Shown here piece after piece: positions 33,731 through 41,422 of a DNA stretch of 45,617 nucleotides. How positions within the stretch are numbered: position 1 is the first letter of the stretch; every line of letters starts with the position of its first letter. The DNA is from Roseateles sp. Its GTDB lineage: Bacteria > Pseudomonadota > Gammaproteobacteria > Burkholderiales > Burkholderiaceae_C. The stretch is from contig JAEUPJ010000066.1 in assembly GCA_016790285.1 (NCBI GenBank), positions 1 to 45,617 of the forward strand. The letters are read 5' to 3'. Made by a program: the position numbers and the translations under genes. The notes beneath the pieces were generated by a model. It was not told the DNA's origin, ran no database searches, and was given only the letters and a program-made list of their open reading frames with translations.

Positions 33731-35341
33731 ATGAAACTCAACCAAAACACCGCCGAGGGCGTGCGCGCTTCGCTTGGCAAGAAGCAGATGATCGCGATTG
33801 CGGTCGTCCTGGCGCTGGGCGCCGTGGGCACTGTCTCCATCCTTCGCCTGGGCGGCAGTGCCCCTGCCGCAGAGGAAAAGGGCGACGGCCACGGAGAAGC
33901 CAAAGGCCACGGTGACGATGAGCACCACGGCGAGGCCAAGGGCGAGAAGGGCCACAAGGACGCTGACAGCCATGCCGATGGCGAGCATCACGAGGAGGCG
34001 AAGAAGGGCGCCAACGGCGGCGACATCCTTGGCGTGCAGAGGGGTTTTTCCGTTGAGATGCTGCTTGCCGAGGAAGGCGGAGCGCCACGCATCAAGGTGT
34101 GGGTGACGAACGCTGGCAAGCCGGTGAAGATCACCGCGGACCAGATGGCCATCCTGCTGGAACGCCCTGGACAGGATCCGGAAAAGATCTCCGTTACGGT
34201 CCAGGGCGGCGCCCTCGTGAGTGCCAAGACCATCGAGGAGCCGCACCTGTTCAAGGGGGCGGTCAGCCTCCAGGCGGCTGAGGGTCCACTCAGCTTCCCT
34301 TTCGAGAAGGACGAGGGCGCCGTCACGATGACGGCAGAGCAGATCAAAACGGCAGGCGTGTCCATCGAAAGCTCGGGGCCGGCACAAATCCGCACGGCGC
34401 TGCAGTTGCCCGGCGAGATCGCGTTCAACGAGGACAAGACGGCACACGTGGTGCCTCGCGTTGGCGGCGTGGTCGAGTCGGTCGCCGTCTCGCTGGGTCA
34501 GCAGGTCACCAAGGGTCAGGTGCTTGCGGTCATCAGCAGCGCCAGCGTGTCTGACCAGCGCTCTGAGCTGCAGGCCGCGCAAAAGCGCCTTCAGCTGACC
34601 CGCGCGACCTATGAGCGTGAGAAGCAGCTGTTCGAGCAGCGCATCTCGCCCCAGCAGGATGTGCAGCAGGCCGAGCAGGCCATGCGTGAGTCGGAGATTG
34701 CAGTCGCCAACGCGCGCCAAAAGCTCAACGCCATCGGCGCCTCGCCGGACTCTTCCTCGCTCAACCGCTTCGAGCTGCGTGCACCCTTCAGCGGCGTGAT
34801 CGTCGAGAAACACATTGCGCTGGGCGAACAGGTTCGTGAGGACGTCAACGTGTTCACCATCTCAGACCTGCGCTCGGTCTGGGCACAAATCAATGTCCCT
34901 GCGAGCAGCCTGCCGCAGGTGCGCATTGGCGAGAACGTCACCATCCGCACGACTGCATTCGAGCAGACGGCCATCGGCAAGGTCGCCTATGTCGGCGCGC
35001 TGATCGGCGAGCAGACGCGCACGGCGCAGGCTCGCGTGGTCGTCGACAACCCGAAGACCGCCTGGCGCCCGGGCCTGTTCGTCAACGTCGAGCTGTCCGC
35101 CGGCGAGACCCAGGCCCCAGTCACTGTGACGTCGGATGCCATCCAGACGATGGAAGGCAAGTCGATCGTTTTCGTGCGTACCGCCAGCGGCTTCGCGCCG
35201 GTCCCAGTCGAGCTGGGCCGCAGCGACGGCAAGCGTACCGAGGTCAAGTCCGGGCTGAAGGCCGGGGCGCAGTACGCAAGCTCCGGCGCCTTCGTCATCA
35301 AGTCCGAGGCCGGCAAAGCGTCGGCTTCGCACGCGCACTGA
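33731..35341 (+). CDS. czcB: CzcB membrane-fusion protein with His-rich insert
   Basis: A 536-residue periplasmic adaptor linking CzcA to CzcC. An N-terminal anchor (MIAIAVVLALGAVGTVSIL) is followed by a His/Glu/Lys-rich stretch (residues about 50-98: HGEAKGHGDDEHH, HADGEHHEE) that could bind Zn or Cd in the periplasm. The rest is a standard HlyD-type adaptor: LPGEIAFNEDKTAHVVPRVGG, a hairpin of coiled coil (about 275-345), the lipoyl/barrel piece FSGVIVEKHIALGEQV and a C-terminal membrane-proximal domain. The ATG at 33731 has only a weak ribosome-binding site. The gap to czcA is 13 bp. Confidence 0.93.
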   Translation: MKLNQNTAEGVRASLGKKQMIAIAVVLALGAVGTVSILRLGGSAPAAEEKGDGHGEAKGHGDDEHHGEAKGEKGHKDADSHADGEHHEEAKKGANGGDILGVQRGFSVEMLLAEEGGAPRIKVWVTNAGKPVKITADQMAILLERPGQDPEKISVTVQGGALVSAKTIEEPHLFKGAVSLQAAEGPLSFPFEKDEGAVTMTAEQIKTAGVSIESSGPAQIRTALQLPGEIAFNEDKTAHVVPRVGGVVESVAVSLGQQVTKGQVLAVISSASVSDQRSELQAAQKRLQLTRATYEREKQLFEQRISPQQDVQQAEQAMRESEIAVANARQKLNAIGASPDSSSLNRFELRAPFSGVIVEKHIALGEQVREDVNVFTISDLRSVWAQINVPASSLPQVRIGENVTIRTTAFEQTAIGKVAYVGALIGEQTRTAQARVVVDNPKTAWRPGLFVNVELSAGETQAPVTVTSDAIQTMEGKSIVFVRTASGFAPVPVELGRSDGKRTEVKSGLKAGAQYASSGAFVIKSEAGKASASHAH

Positions 35342-35354
35342 AAGAGGCGTCCAC

Positions 35355-38300
35355 ATGTTCGAACGCATCATCCGTTTTGCCATTGAGCACCGATGGCTCG
35401 TCATGCTGGCCGTGTTCGGCATGGCCGCGCTCGGGGTCTTCAGCTACCAGAAGCTGCCCATCGACGCGGTCCCCGACATCACCAACGTCCAGGTCCAGAT
35501 CAACACCAAGGCGCCCGGCTATTCACCGCTGGAAACCGAGCAGCGCGTGACCTATCCCATCGAAACGGTCATGGCGGGCCTGCCCGGACTCGAGCAGACC
35601 CGGTCGCTGTCTCGCTACGGCCTGTCCCAGGTCACCGTCATCTTCAAAGACGGCACCGACATCTATTTCGCGCGCCAGCTCGTCAACGAGCGCATCCAGA
35701 GCGCGCGAGGTCAGCTGCCGGCGGGCGTGGACCCGGACATCGGCCCGATCTCGACCGGCCTCGGTGAGATCTATCTGTGGACCGTGGAGACCAAGCCCGG
35801 CGCCAAGAAGCCCAATGGCGAGCCCTACACGCCCACCGATCTCCGCGAGATCCAGGACTGGGTGATCAAGCCGCAACTGCGCAACGTGACCGGCGTGACC
35901 GAAATCAACACCATCGGTGGCTACGCCAAGGAGTACCACGTCGCACCGGATCCCAGCCGCTTGGCTTCGTACGGCATCACGCTCGCGGATGTCGTCAACG
36001 CGCTCGAGCGGAACAACGCCAATGTGGGCGCGGGCTACATCGAGCGCCGCGGCGAGCAGTACCTGATCCGTGCCCCCGGTCAGGTCCGCTCCATCGCTGA
36101 CATCGGCAACGTGGTGCTGCGCAATGAAGGTAGCGTGCCAGTCCGCATCAAGGACGTGGCCACGGTCGAGCTGGGCCGTGAGCTTCGTACGGGCGCGGCC
36201 ACTGACAACGGCAAGGAGGTCGTGCTCGGCACGGTCTTCATGCTGATCGGCGAAAACAGCCGCACCGTGTCTCAGGCCGTCGACAAGAAAATGGCTGAGA
36301 TCAACAAGAACCTGCCGGCCGGCGTGCACGCAGTGACGGTCTACGACCGCACGATCCTCGTTGACAAGGCGATCAGCACCGTCAAGAAGAACTTGCTGGA
36401 GGGCGCGATCCTCGTGATCGTCATCCTCTTCCTGTTCCTCGGCAATATCCGCGCGGCCATCCTGACCGCCATGGTGATCCCGCTGTCCATGCTCTTCACG
36501 TTCACGGGCATGGTGAACCAGAAGGTCAGCGCGAATTTGATGAGTTTGGGAGCGCTCGACTTCGGGATCATCATCGACGGCGCCGTCGTGATCGTCGAGA
36601 ACTGCGTCAGACGCCTGGCGCATGCGCAGGAGCACAAAGGCAGGCCACTGACGCGGTCCGAGCGCTTCCACGAAGTGTTCCTTGCCTCGCAGGAGGCACG
36701 CCGTCCGCTGCTGTTCGGTCAGCTGATCATCATGATCGTCTACCTGCCGATCTTTGCGTTGGCTGGTGTGGAAGGCAAGATGTTCCACCCGATGGCGTTC
36801 ACCGTCGTGATCGCGCTGGTGGGCGCCATGATCCTGTCGATGACTTTTGTGCCAGCAGCCGTTGCGCTGTTTATCGGCAAGAAGGTCTCCGAGAAGGAAA
36901 ACTTCCTGATGGGCTGGGCGCGCCGCGCCTATGAGCCGGCACTGCTGCGTGTGATGAACGCCAAGCCGCTGGTCATCACCGTTGCGGTCGTCACGGTGCT
37001 CCTGTCCGGTCTGCTGGCCACCCGCATGGGTAGCGAGTTCGTGCCGAGCCTGAACGAAGGGGACTTCTCCATCCAGACGCTGCGTATCCCGGGCACCAGC
37101 CTGACGCAGTCAGTCGCGATGCAGCAGCAGCTTGAGAGCACGCTGAAGAACAAGCATCCGGAAATCGAGCGCATCTTCGCCCGCACCGGCACCGCCGAGA
37201 TCGCGTCCGATCCGATGCCGCCGAACATCTCGGACGCCTATGTGATGCTCAAGCCGCAGTCCGAGTGGCCTGAGCCTCGCAGGACGCGCGACGAACTGGC
37301 TGCACTGATCAAGGCGGACGTCGAGAAGCTCCCGGGTCAGAACTACGAGTTCTCGCAGCCGATCCAGCTGCGGTTCAATGAGCTGATCTCTGGCGTGCGT
37401 TCGGACGTGGCCGTCAAGGTGTTCGGTGACGACATGGACGTGATGAACGAGGCCGCCGGCAAGATTGCCGGCGTGCTCAAGGGCATCTCGGGCTCCACCG
37501 AGGTCAACGTCGAGCAGACCACCGGCCTGCCGATGCTGAGCGTTCAGATCGACCGGGAGAAGACCGCGCGCTACGGCCTCAATGTCCAGGACGTTCAGGA
37601 CACGCTGGCGACCGCCGTGGGCGGCAAGGAAGGCGGCACGATGTTCGAGGGCGACCGCCGCTTCGACATCATCGTGCGCGTGCCCGAGAACGTGCGCTCG
37701 GACCTCGAAGCGATCAAGCGCTTGCCGGTTGCGCTGCCTGCCGGTGCCAACGGAACGTCCCGCAAGTTCATCCCCTTGAGCGAAGTGGCTGAGCTGTCAC
37801 TGTCTCCAGGTCCGAACCAGGTCAGTCGCGAAAACGGCAAGCGCCGCGTCGTGGTCAGTGCCAACGTCCGCGGCCGCGATATCGGTTCGTTCGTCGCCGA
37901 GGCTGAGCAGGCTATCCAGCAGCAGATCAAGCTGCCCACGGGCTACTGGATGGTCTGGGGAGGCCAGTTCGAGAACCTGCAGTCCGCGACGAACCGCCTG
38001 AAAGTGGTTGTGCCGGTGTCGCTCCTGCTGGTCTTCACCCTGCTGTTCGTGATGTTCGGTAATGCCAAGGACGGTCTGCTGGTGTTCACGGGCATCCCGT
38101 TCGCGCTGACGGGGGGAATCGTGGCGCTGTGGCTGCGTGACATCCCGATGTCCATCTCCGCAGCGGTCGGCTTCATTGCGCTGTCAGGCGTGGCAGTGCT
38201 CAACGGCCTGGTGATGATCTCGTTCATCCGGAACCTGCGGGAGTCAGGTAAAGGCCTGGATGAGGCCATCTTCGAAGGTGCGATCACCCGGCTGCGACCG

Positions 38301-38534
38301 GTGTTGATGACGGCGCTGGTCGCGTCGCTCGGCTTCGTGCCTATGGCGATCGCTACCGGTACGGGCGCCGAGGTGCAGCGTCCGCTGGCCACGGTCGTCA
38401 TCGGCGGCATCTTGTCGTCGACCGCGCTCACGCTGCTGGTGCTGCCGGTGCTCTACCGGATTGCCCACCGCAAGGATGAGGAAGAGGACGAGACTGCGCC
38501 TCGCACCAAGCCCAACGCCGAGGTGATCGCATGA
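35355..38534 (+). CDS. czcA: CzcA heavy-metal RND transporter
   Basis: A 1059-residue proton-driven inner-membrane pump of the HME-RND family, which exports Co, Zn and Cd via CzcB and CzcC. The TM4 segment reads LDFGIIIDGAVVIVENCVRR, with the DFG..DGA..VEN pattern of the Zn/Co-type (HME1) subgroup rather than the Cu/Ag type. It has twelve expected membrane segments with two large periplasmic loops. The start MFERIIRFAIEHRWLV is typical, with AGAGG upstream. Its stop codon overlaps an 18-codon ORF that bridges to the regulator gene. Confidence 0.96.
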   Translation: MFERIIRFAIEHRWLVMLAVFGMAALGVFSYQKLPIDAVPDITNVQVQINTKAPGYSPLETEQRVTYPIETVMAGLPGLEQTRSLSRYGLSQVTVIFKDGTDIYFARQLVNERIQSARGQLPAGVDPDIGPISTGLGEIYLWTVETKPGAKKPNGEPYTPTDLREIQDWVIKPQLRNVTGVTEINTIGGYAKEYHVAPDPSRLASYGITLADVVNALERNNANVGAGYIERRGEQYLIRAPGQVRSIADIGNVVLRNEGSVPVRIKDVATVELGRELRTGAATDNGKEVVLGTVFMLIGENSRTVSQAVDKKMAEINKNLPAGVHAVTVYDRTILVDKAISTVKKNLLEGAILVIVILFLFLGNIRAAILTAMVIPLSMLFTFTGMVNQKVSANLMSLGALDFGIIIDGAVVIVENCVRRLAHAQEHKGRPLTRSERFHEVFLASQEARRPLLFGQLIIMIVYLPIFALAGVEGKMFHPMAFTVVIALVGAMILSMTFVPAAVALFIGKKVSEKENFLMGWARRAYEPALLRVMNAKPLVITVAVVTVLLSGLLATRMGSEFVPSLNEGDFSIQTLRIPGTSLTQSVAMQQQLESTLKNKHPEIERIFARTGTAEIASDPMPPNISDAYVMLKPQSEWPEPRRTRDELAALIKADVEKLPGQNYEFSQPIQLRFNELISGVRSDVAVKVFGDDMDVMNEAAGKIAGVLKGISGSTEVNVEQTTGLPMLSVQIDREKTARYGLNVQDVQDTLATAVGGKEGGTMFEGDRRFDIIVRVPENVRSDLEAIKRLPVALPAGANGTSRKFIPLSEVAELSLSPGPNQVSRENGKRRVVVSANVRGRDIGSFVAEAEQAIQQQIKLPTGYWMVWGGQFENLQSATNRLKVVVPVSLLLVFTLLFVMFGNAKDGLLVFTGIPFALTGGIVALWLRDIPMSISAAVGFIALSGVAVLNGLVMISFIRNLRESGKGLDEAIFEGAITRLRPVLMTALVASLGFVPMAIATGTGAEVQRPLATVVIGGILSSTALTLLVLPVLYRIAHRKDEEEDETAPRTKPNAEVIA

Positions 38535-38587
38535 ACGCGGGTAGGAACTTCGCGGTGCGGCGGCCGCAAAACCGCTGGACCTCATGA
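38531..38587 (+). CDS. 18-codon ORF bridging czcA and czcR
   Basis: Encodes MNAGRNFAVRRPQNRWTS. Its ATG overlaps the czcA stop (ATGA) and its TGA overlaps the czcR start (ATGA). This gives an unbroken relay of translation across the 49-bp gap between the two genes. It may be a coupling device rather than a functional peptide. The peptide itself is basic with no known motif. Confidence 0.5.
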   Translation: MNAGRNFAVRRPQNRWTS

Positions 38588-39267
38588 AGATCCTGGTCGT
38601 CGAAGACGAAGTCAAGGCGGCCGCCTACCTGCGCAAGGGACTCACCGAAGAGGGCTACCAAGTCGAGGTGGCTCACTCCGGTGTCGACGGCCTCCACATG
38701 GCGTCGGTGAACGAGTATGACTTGGTCATCCTCGACTGGATGCTCCCAGGCATCGACGGGATGGCGGTGCTATCGGCGCTTCGCCACACCCGCTCGGTGC
38801 CCGTCCTGATGCTGACAGCGCGCGGTCAGATCGAGGACAGGGTGCGCGGTCTACAGGGTGGTGCGGATGACTACCTGGTCAAGCCCTTCGCGTTCTCGGA
38901 GCTGGTCGCGCGGATCCAGGTGTTGCTGCGGCGAGCGAGTGGCAGCCGCGGCGACGGGGAGACGCTGCTGCTACGGGTGGCGGATCTGGAGGTCGACACG
39001 GTGCGCCGCAAGGCGACCCGGGCAGGACAACGGCTGGAGCTGACGCCCAAGGAGTTCAGCCTGCTCATCCTGCTGCTGCGGCGCAAGGGGCATGTCCTCT
39101 CGCGCACCGAGATCGCCGCGCAAGTGTGGGACATGAACTTCGACAGTGAAACCAACGTGGTCGAGGTGGCGATCCGGCGCCTGCGATCCAAGCTAGACCA
39201 GCCGTTCGATCGGCCACTGCTGCACACCGTCCGCGGCATGGGCTATGTCATTGAGGAGCGGCCGTGA
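38584..39267 (+). CDS. czcR: OmpR-family response regulator CzcR-like
   Basis: 227 residues: receiver domain (1-120) with the phospho-acceptor in VILDWMLPG (D51), acidic VVEDE (7-9), the Thr of LMLTARG and the Lys of YLVKPFAFSEL, then a winged-helix DNA-binding domain (LELTPKEFSLLILLLRRKGHVLSR, VVEVAIRRLRSKLD, TVRGMGYVIEE). It belongs to the CusR/CopR/CzcR group and should activate the efflux genes when phosphorylated by the sensor encoded next. The box at 31263 is a likely target. The stop overlaps the sensor start (GTGA). Confidence 0.93.
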   Translation: MKILVVEDEVKAAAYLRKGLTEEGYQVEVAHSGVDGLHMASVNEYDLVILDWMLPGIDGMAVLSALRHTRSVPVLMLTARGQIEDRVRGLQGGADDYLVKPFAFSELVARIQVLLRRASGSRGDGETLLLRVADLEVDTVRRKATRAGQRLELTPKEFSLLILLLRRKGHVLSRTEIAAQVWDMNFDSETNVVEVAIRRLRSKLDQPFDRPLLHTVRGMGYVIEERP

Positions 39268-40643
39268 ACGCGCTCAGCACCACGGCGCCAAGCCTGCGCT
39301 CGCGCCTGTCCCGGCAGTTCGCGCTCCAGACCATGCTCGGCCTGAGCGTGGCTTGCGGCGCGGTCTACCTCGTCATCTCGCTGACATTGGCCAGCCGCCA
39401 GGACGACACCCTGTTGCAGAAGCGTGCCACCGTCCAGCGCTTGCTGAACGAAGCTGGAGAGGTCCACGACATCCCCGGCATCAAGCACCTGCTCAGCGAT
39501 TTCCTCACAGGGCATGACGACCTGTCGTTGGTCGTGAATCAGCAGGACGGCACGGCGGTCTTCGACAAGAACGACCGCAGCCGGCCCGAGGCCATGACAA
39601 AGCGGCTGGCGTTCGAGGTACGGCTGCCTGATGAGCTGGGTGGCGCGGGCCGCGCCGAGCTGATCTATGACATCAGCAAGGACGAGAGCCTGCTCCAACG
39701 CCTTTGGTGGACGCTGCTGACAGCGGCCGTCGTGGGCACCTTTGCGGTGTCCGCGACCGGCTTTGTACTGGTCAAGCGCGGCTTGGCGCCGCTCAACGCA
39801 TTGGCGCGCCGTACGTCCGAGCTCGATGCGAGCCGGCTGGATCAGCGCCTGGATGCCACGGGTCAGCCCGAGGAGGTCCAGTCGTTGCTGCTGCAGTTCA
39901 ACGCCTTGCTGGACCGCCTGCATGCAGCGTACGTGCAGATGGAAGCTTTCAACGCAGACGTCGCGCACGAGCTGAACAATCCGCTGTCCATCCTCATCGG
40001 GACCTGCGACGTAGCCTTGCGACGTCCCCGCTCCGGGCCGGAACTGCACGACACCTTGGCGTCCAACCTGGAGGAACTGCGCCGCATCGCCGGCATCGTG
40101 GCAGACATGCTGTTTCTGTCTCACGCGGAGCGCGGCGTCGCAGCGCGGCGATCGTCGCCGATGAGCATGGCTGACTTGGCGGCGGAGGTGATCGACTACT
40201 ACGAGGCAGTGTTGGAGGAGTCGGGCCTGCGCGTTGAGGTACGCGGCGATGTGCGTGCTGCCGTCGACACCGGGTTGGTCCGTCGAGCGCTGTCGAACTT
40301 GCTGGGCAATGCCACCCGATATGCCACTCTGGGATCGATGATCGAGGTGCGGATCTCGCGGATCGATCCGCGCCACGTCTCTATCGGGGTGCATAACTGC
40401 GGCGAGGTGATCGCTGGCGAGCACCTCCCGCGGCTCTTTGACCGGTTCTACCGCATCGATCCGTCGCGCACCAATGCCAACCGTAACCACGGCCTAGGTC
40501 TCGCCATCGTGGCGGCTATCGCCCGCATGCACGGGGGCAAGGCGACGGCCGAGTCGTCGGACCAGGGCACCTACATCGGGTTTACGTTGGAGGACGTCGA
40601 CACCCAGGGCGGGAGCGATATCAGCCGGGGTAGTGCGTCATGA
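39264..40643 (+). CDS. czcS: Sensor histidine kinase CzcS-like
   Basis: A 459-residue inner-membrane kinase that would sense periplasmic metal and phosphorylate the CzcR-like regulator. Two membrane segments (about 24-44 and 150-172) flank a periplasmic sensor of about 105 residues. A HAMP domain follows, then the H-box FNADVAHELNNPLS (H235) and the ATPase domain (LSNLLGNATRYA, then HGLGLAIVAAI). The H-box has NNP where most members have RTP. The GTG start overlaps the regulator stop by 4 bp, as usual for paired genes. Confidence 0.92.
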   Translation: MNALSTTAPSLRSRLSRQFALQTMLGLSVACGAVYLVISLTLASRQDDTLLQKRATVQRLLNEAGEVHDIPGIKHLLSDFLTGHDDLSLVVNQQDGTAVFDKNDRSRPEAMTKRLAFEVRLPDELGGAGRAELIYDISKDESLLQRLWWTLLTAAVVGTFAVSATGFVLVKRGLAPLNALARRTSELDASRLDQRLDATGQPEEVQSLLLQFNALLDRLHAAYVQMEAFNADVAHELNNPLSILIGTCDVALRRPRSGPELHDTLASNLEELRRIAGIVADMLFLSHAERGVAARRSSPMSMADLAAEVIDYYEAVLEESGLRVEVRGDVRAAVDTGLVRRALSNLLGNATRYATLGSMIEVRISRIDPRHVSIGVHNCGEVIAGEHLPRLFDRFYRIDPSRTNANRNHGLGLAIVAAIARMHGGKATAESSDQGTYIGFTLEDVDTQGGSDISRGSAS

Positions 40644-40674
40644 CGGCACTGATTCATCAGCAGGGAGCTCAGCC

Positions 40675-40866
40675 GTGCTGAAGCTGTTTGAGCATCTGCG
40701 CGAGAAGCATCCTGGGATGGCAACGTACATCTTCGGCAGCTCGGTCTTCGTCATCGTCGTCTCCCTGGTGCTGTTGATCTACTTCCTCCGCCAGGACCGG
40801 GCGAAGAAAGAGCAACGGCGGGAACAGCGCCGCGAGCAGCGTCGACGGGCTCGCCAGAAGCGGTAG
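40675..40866 (+). CDS. Small single-pass membrane protein with Arg-rich tail
   Basis: 63 residues from a GTG at 40675 with AGGGAG 7 bases upstream. A longer GTG at 40633 would overlap the kinase gene and add unconvincing residues. A short amphipathic start (LKLFEHLREKHPG) precedes one membrane segment (IFGSSVFVIVVSLVLLIYFL) and a highly basic cytoplasmic tail with three REQRR-type repeats. I do not recognise the family. It lies between the sensor kinase and czcI copy 3, in the same direction. Confidence 0.6.
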   Translation: MLKLFEHLREKHPGMATYIFGSSVFVIVVSLVLLIYFLRQDRAKKEQRREQRREQRRRARQKR

Positions 40867-40899
40867 CCTCCTACAAAGACCCACTGCTAGGATCTTTGG

Positions 40900-41262
40900 G
40901 TGCGTAAAGCTCTGTTGATTTTCTTGCTCATGGTGCTGCCGTTCCAGTTTGTCTGGGGCGCGGCGGCCGGCTACTGTCAGCACGAGCAGGGCAGTGAGGT
41001 GAGCCACTTGGGGCATCACCTCCACAAGCACGAGAGCACCGCCGCCAAGACCTCCGACGGCTTGGCGGACAACACCAAGCAGGCCGGTGGTGAGGACGCC
41101 GATTGCATCGCTTGCCACATGAGCTGTGCCTCGGTGGTCTCCGATGCCAGCCTGAACCTCCGCACCGCTGAGGTCGAGCACCTGGTTGCAACGACGGTTT
41201 TTGCCTACGCAAGACTGCTGGTGCCGTCGATAGATCGGCCCAAATGGGTGGCGCTTTCTTGA
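40900..41262 (+). CDS. czcI: CzcI-like periplasmic metal-response protein (copy 3)
   Basis: 120 residues with signal peptide MRKALLIFLLMVLPFQFVWGAAA (GTG start), then YCQHEQ, HLGHHLHKHE and DCIACH. It stands 160 bp before the P-type ATPase gene, so two of the three copies each precede an efflux gene. The shared pattern Y-C-x-H-E, [HG]-rich loop and D-C-x-x-C-H defines the family in this window. The upstream region has CAAAGA and TCTTTG arms (40874-40879 and 40893-40898) that could form an operator. Confidence 0.8.
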   Translation: MRKALLIFLLMVLPFQFVWGAAAGYCQHEQGSEVSHLGHHLHKHESTAAKTSDGLADNTKQAGGEDADCIACHMSCASVVSDASLNLRTAEVEHLVATTVFAYARLLVPSIDRPKWVALS

Positions 41263-41422
41263 TCTGAGCCCGGAGCCTCGCTTCGGGTGACGCCGCCGGC
41301 CGCATGTGCCGGGCGATCCAGATCGATCCGCGCGTTCCTCCGGATGCGGGTCGAACCATCAGGCAGCCATCCCAGCCATCACCGCGCGCTGGCTGCCGTT
41401 CTCCAAGAAAGCGACGCCATTC

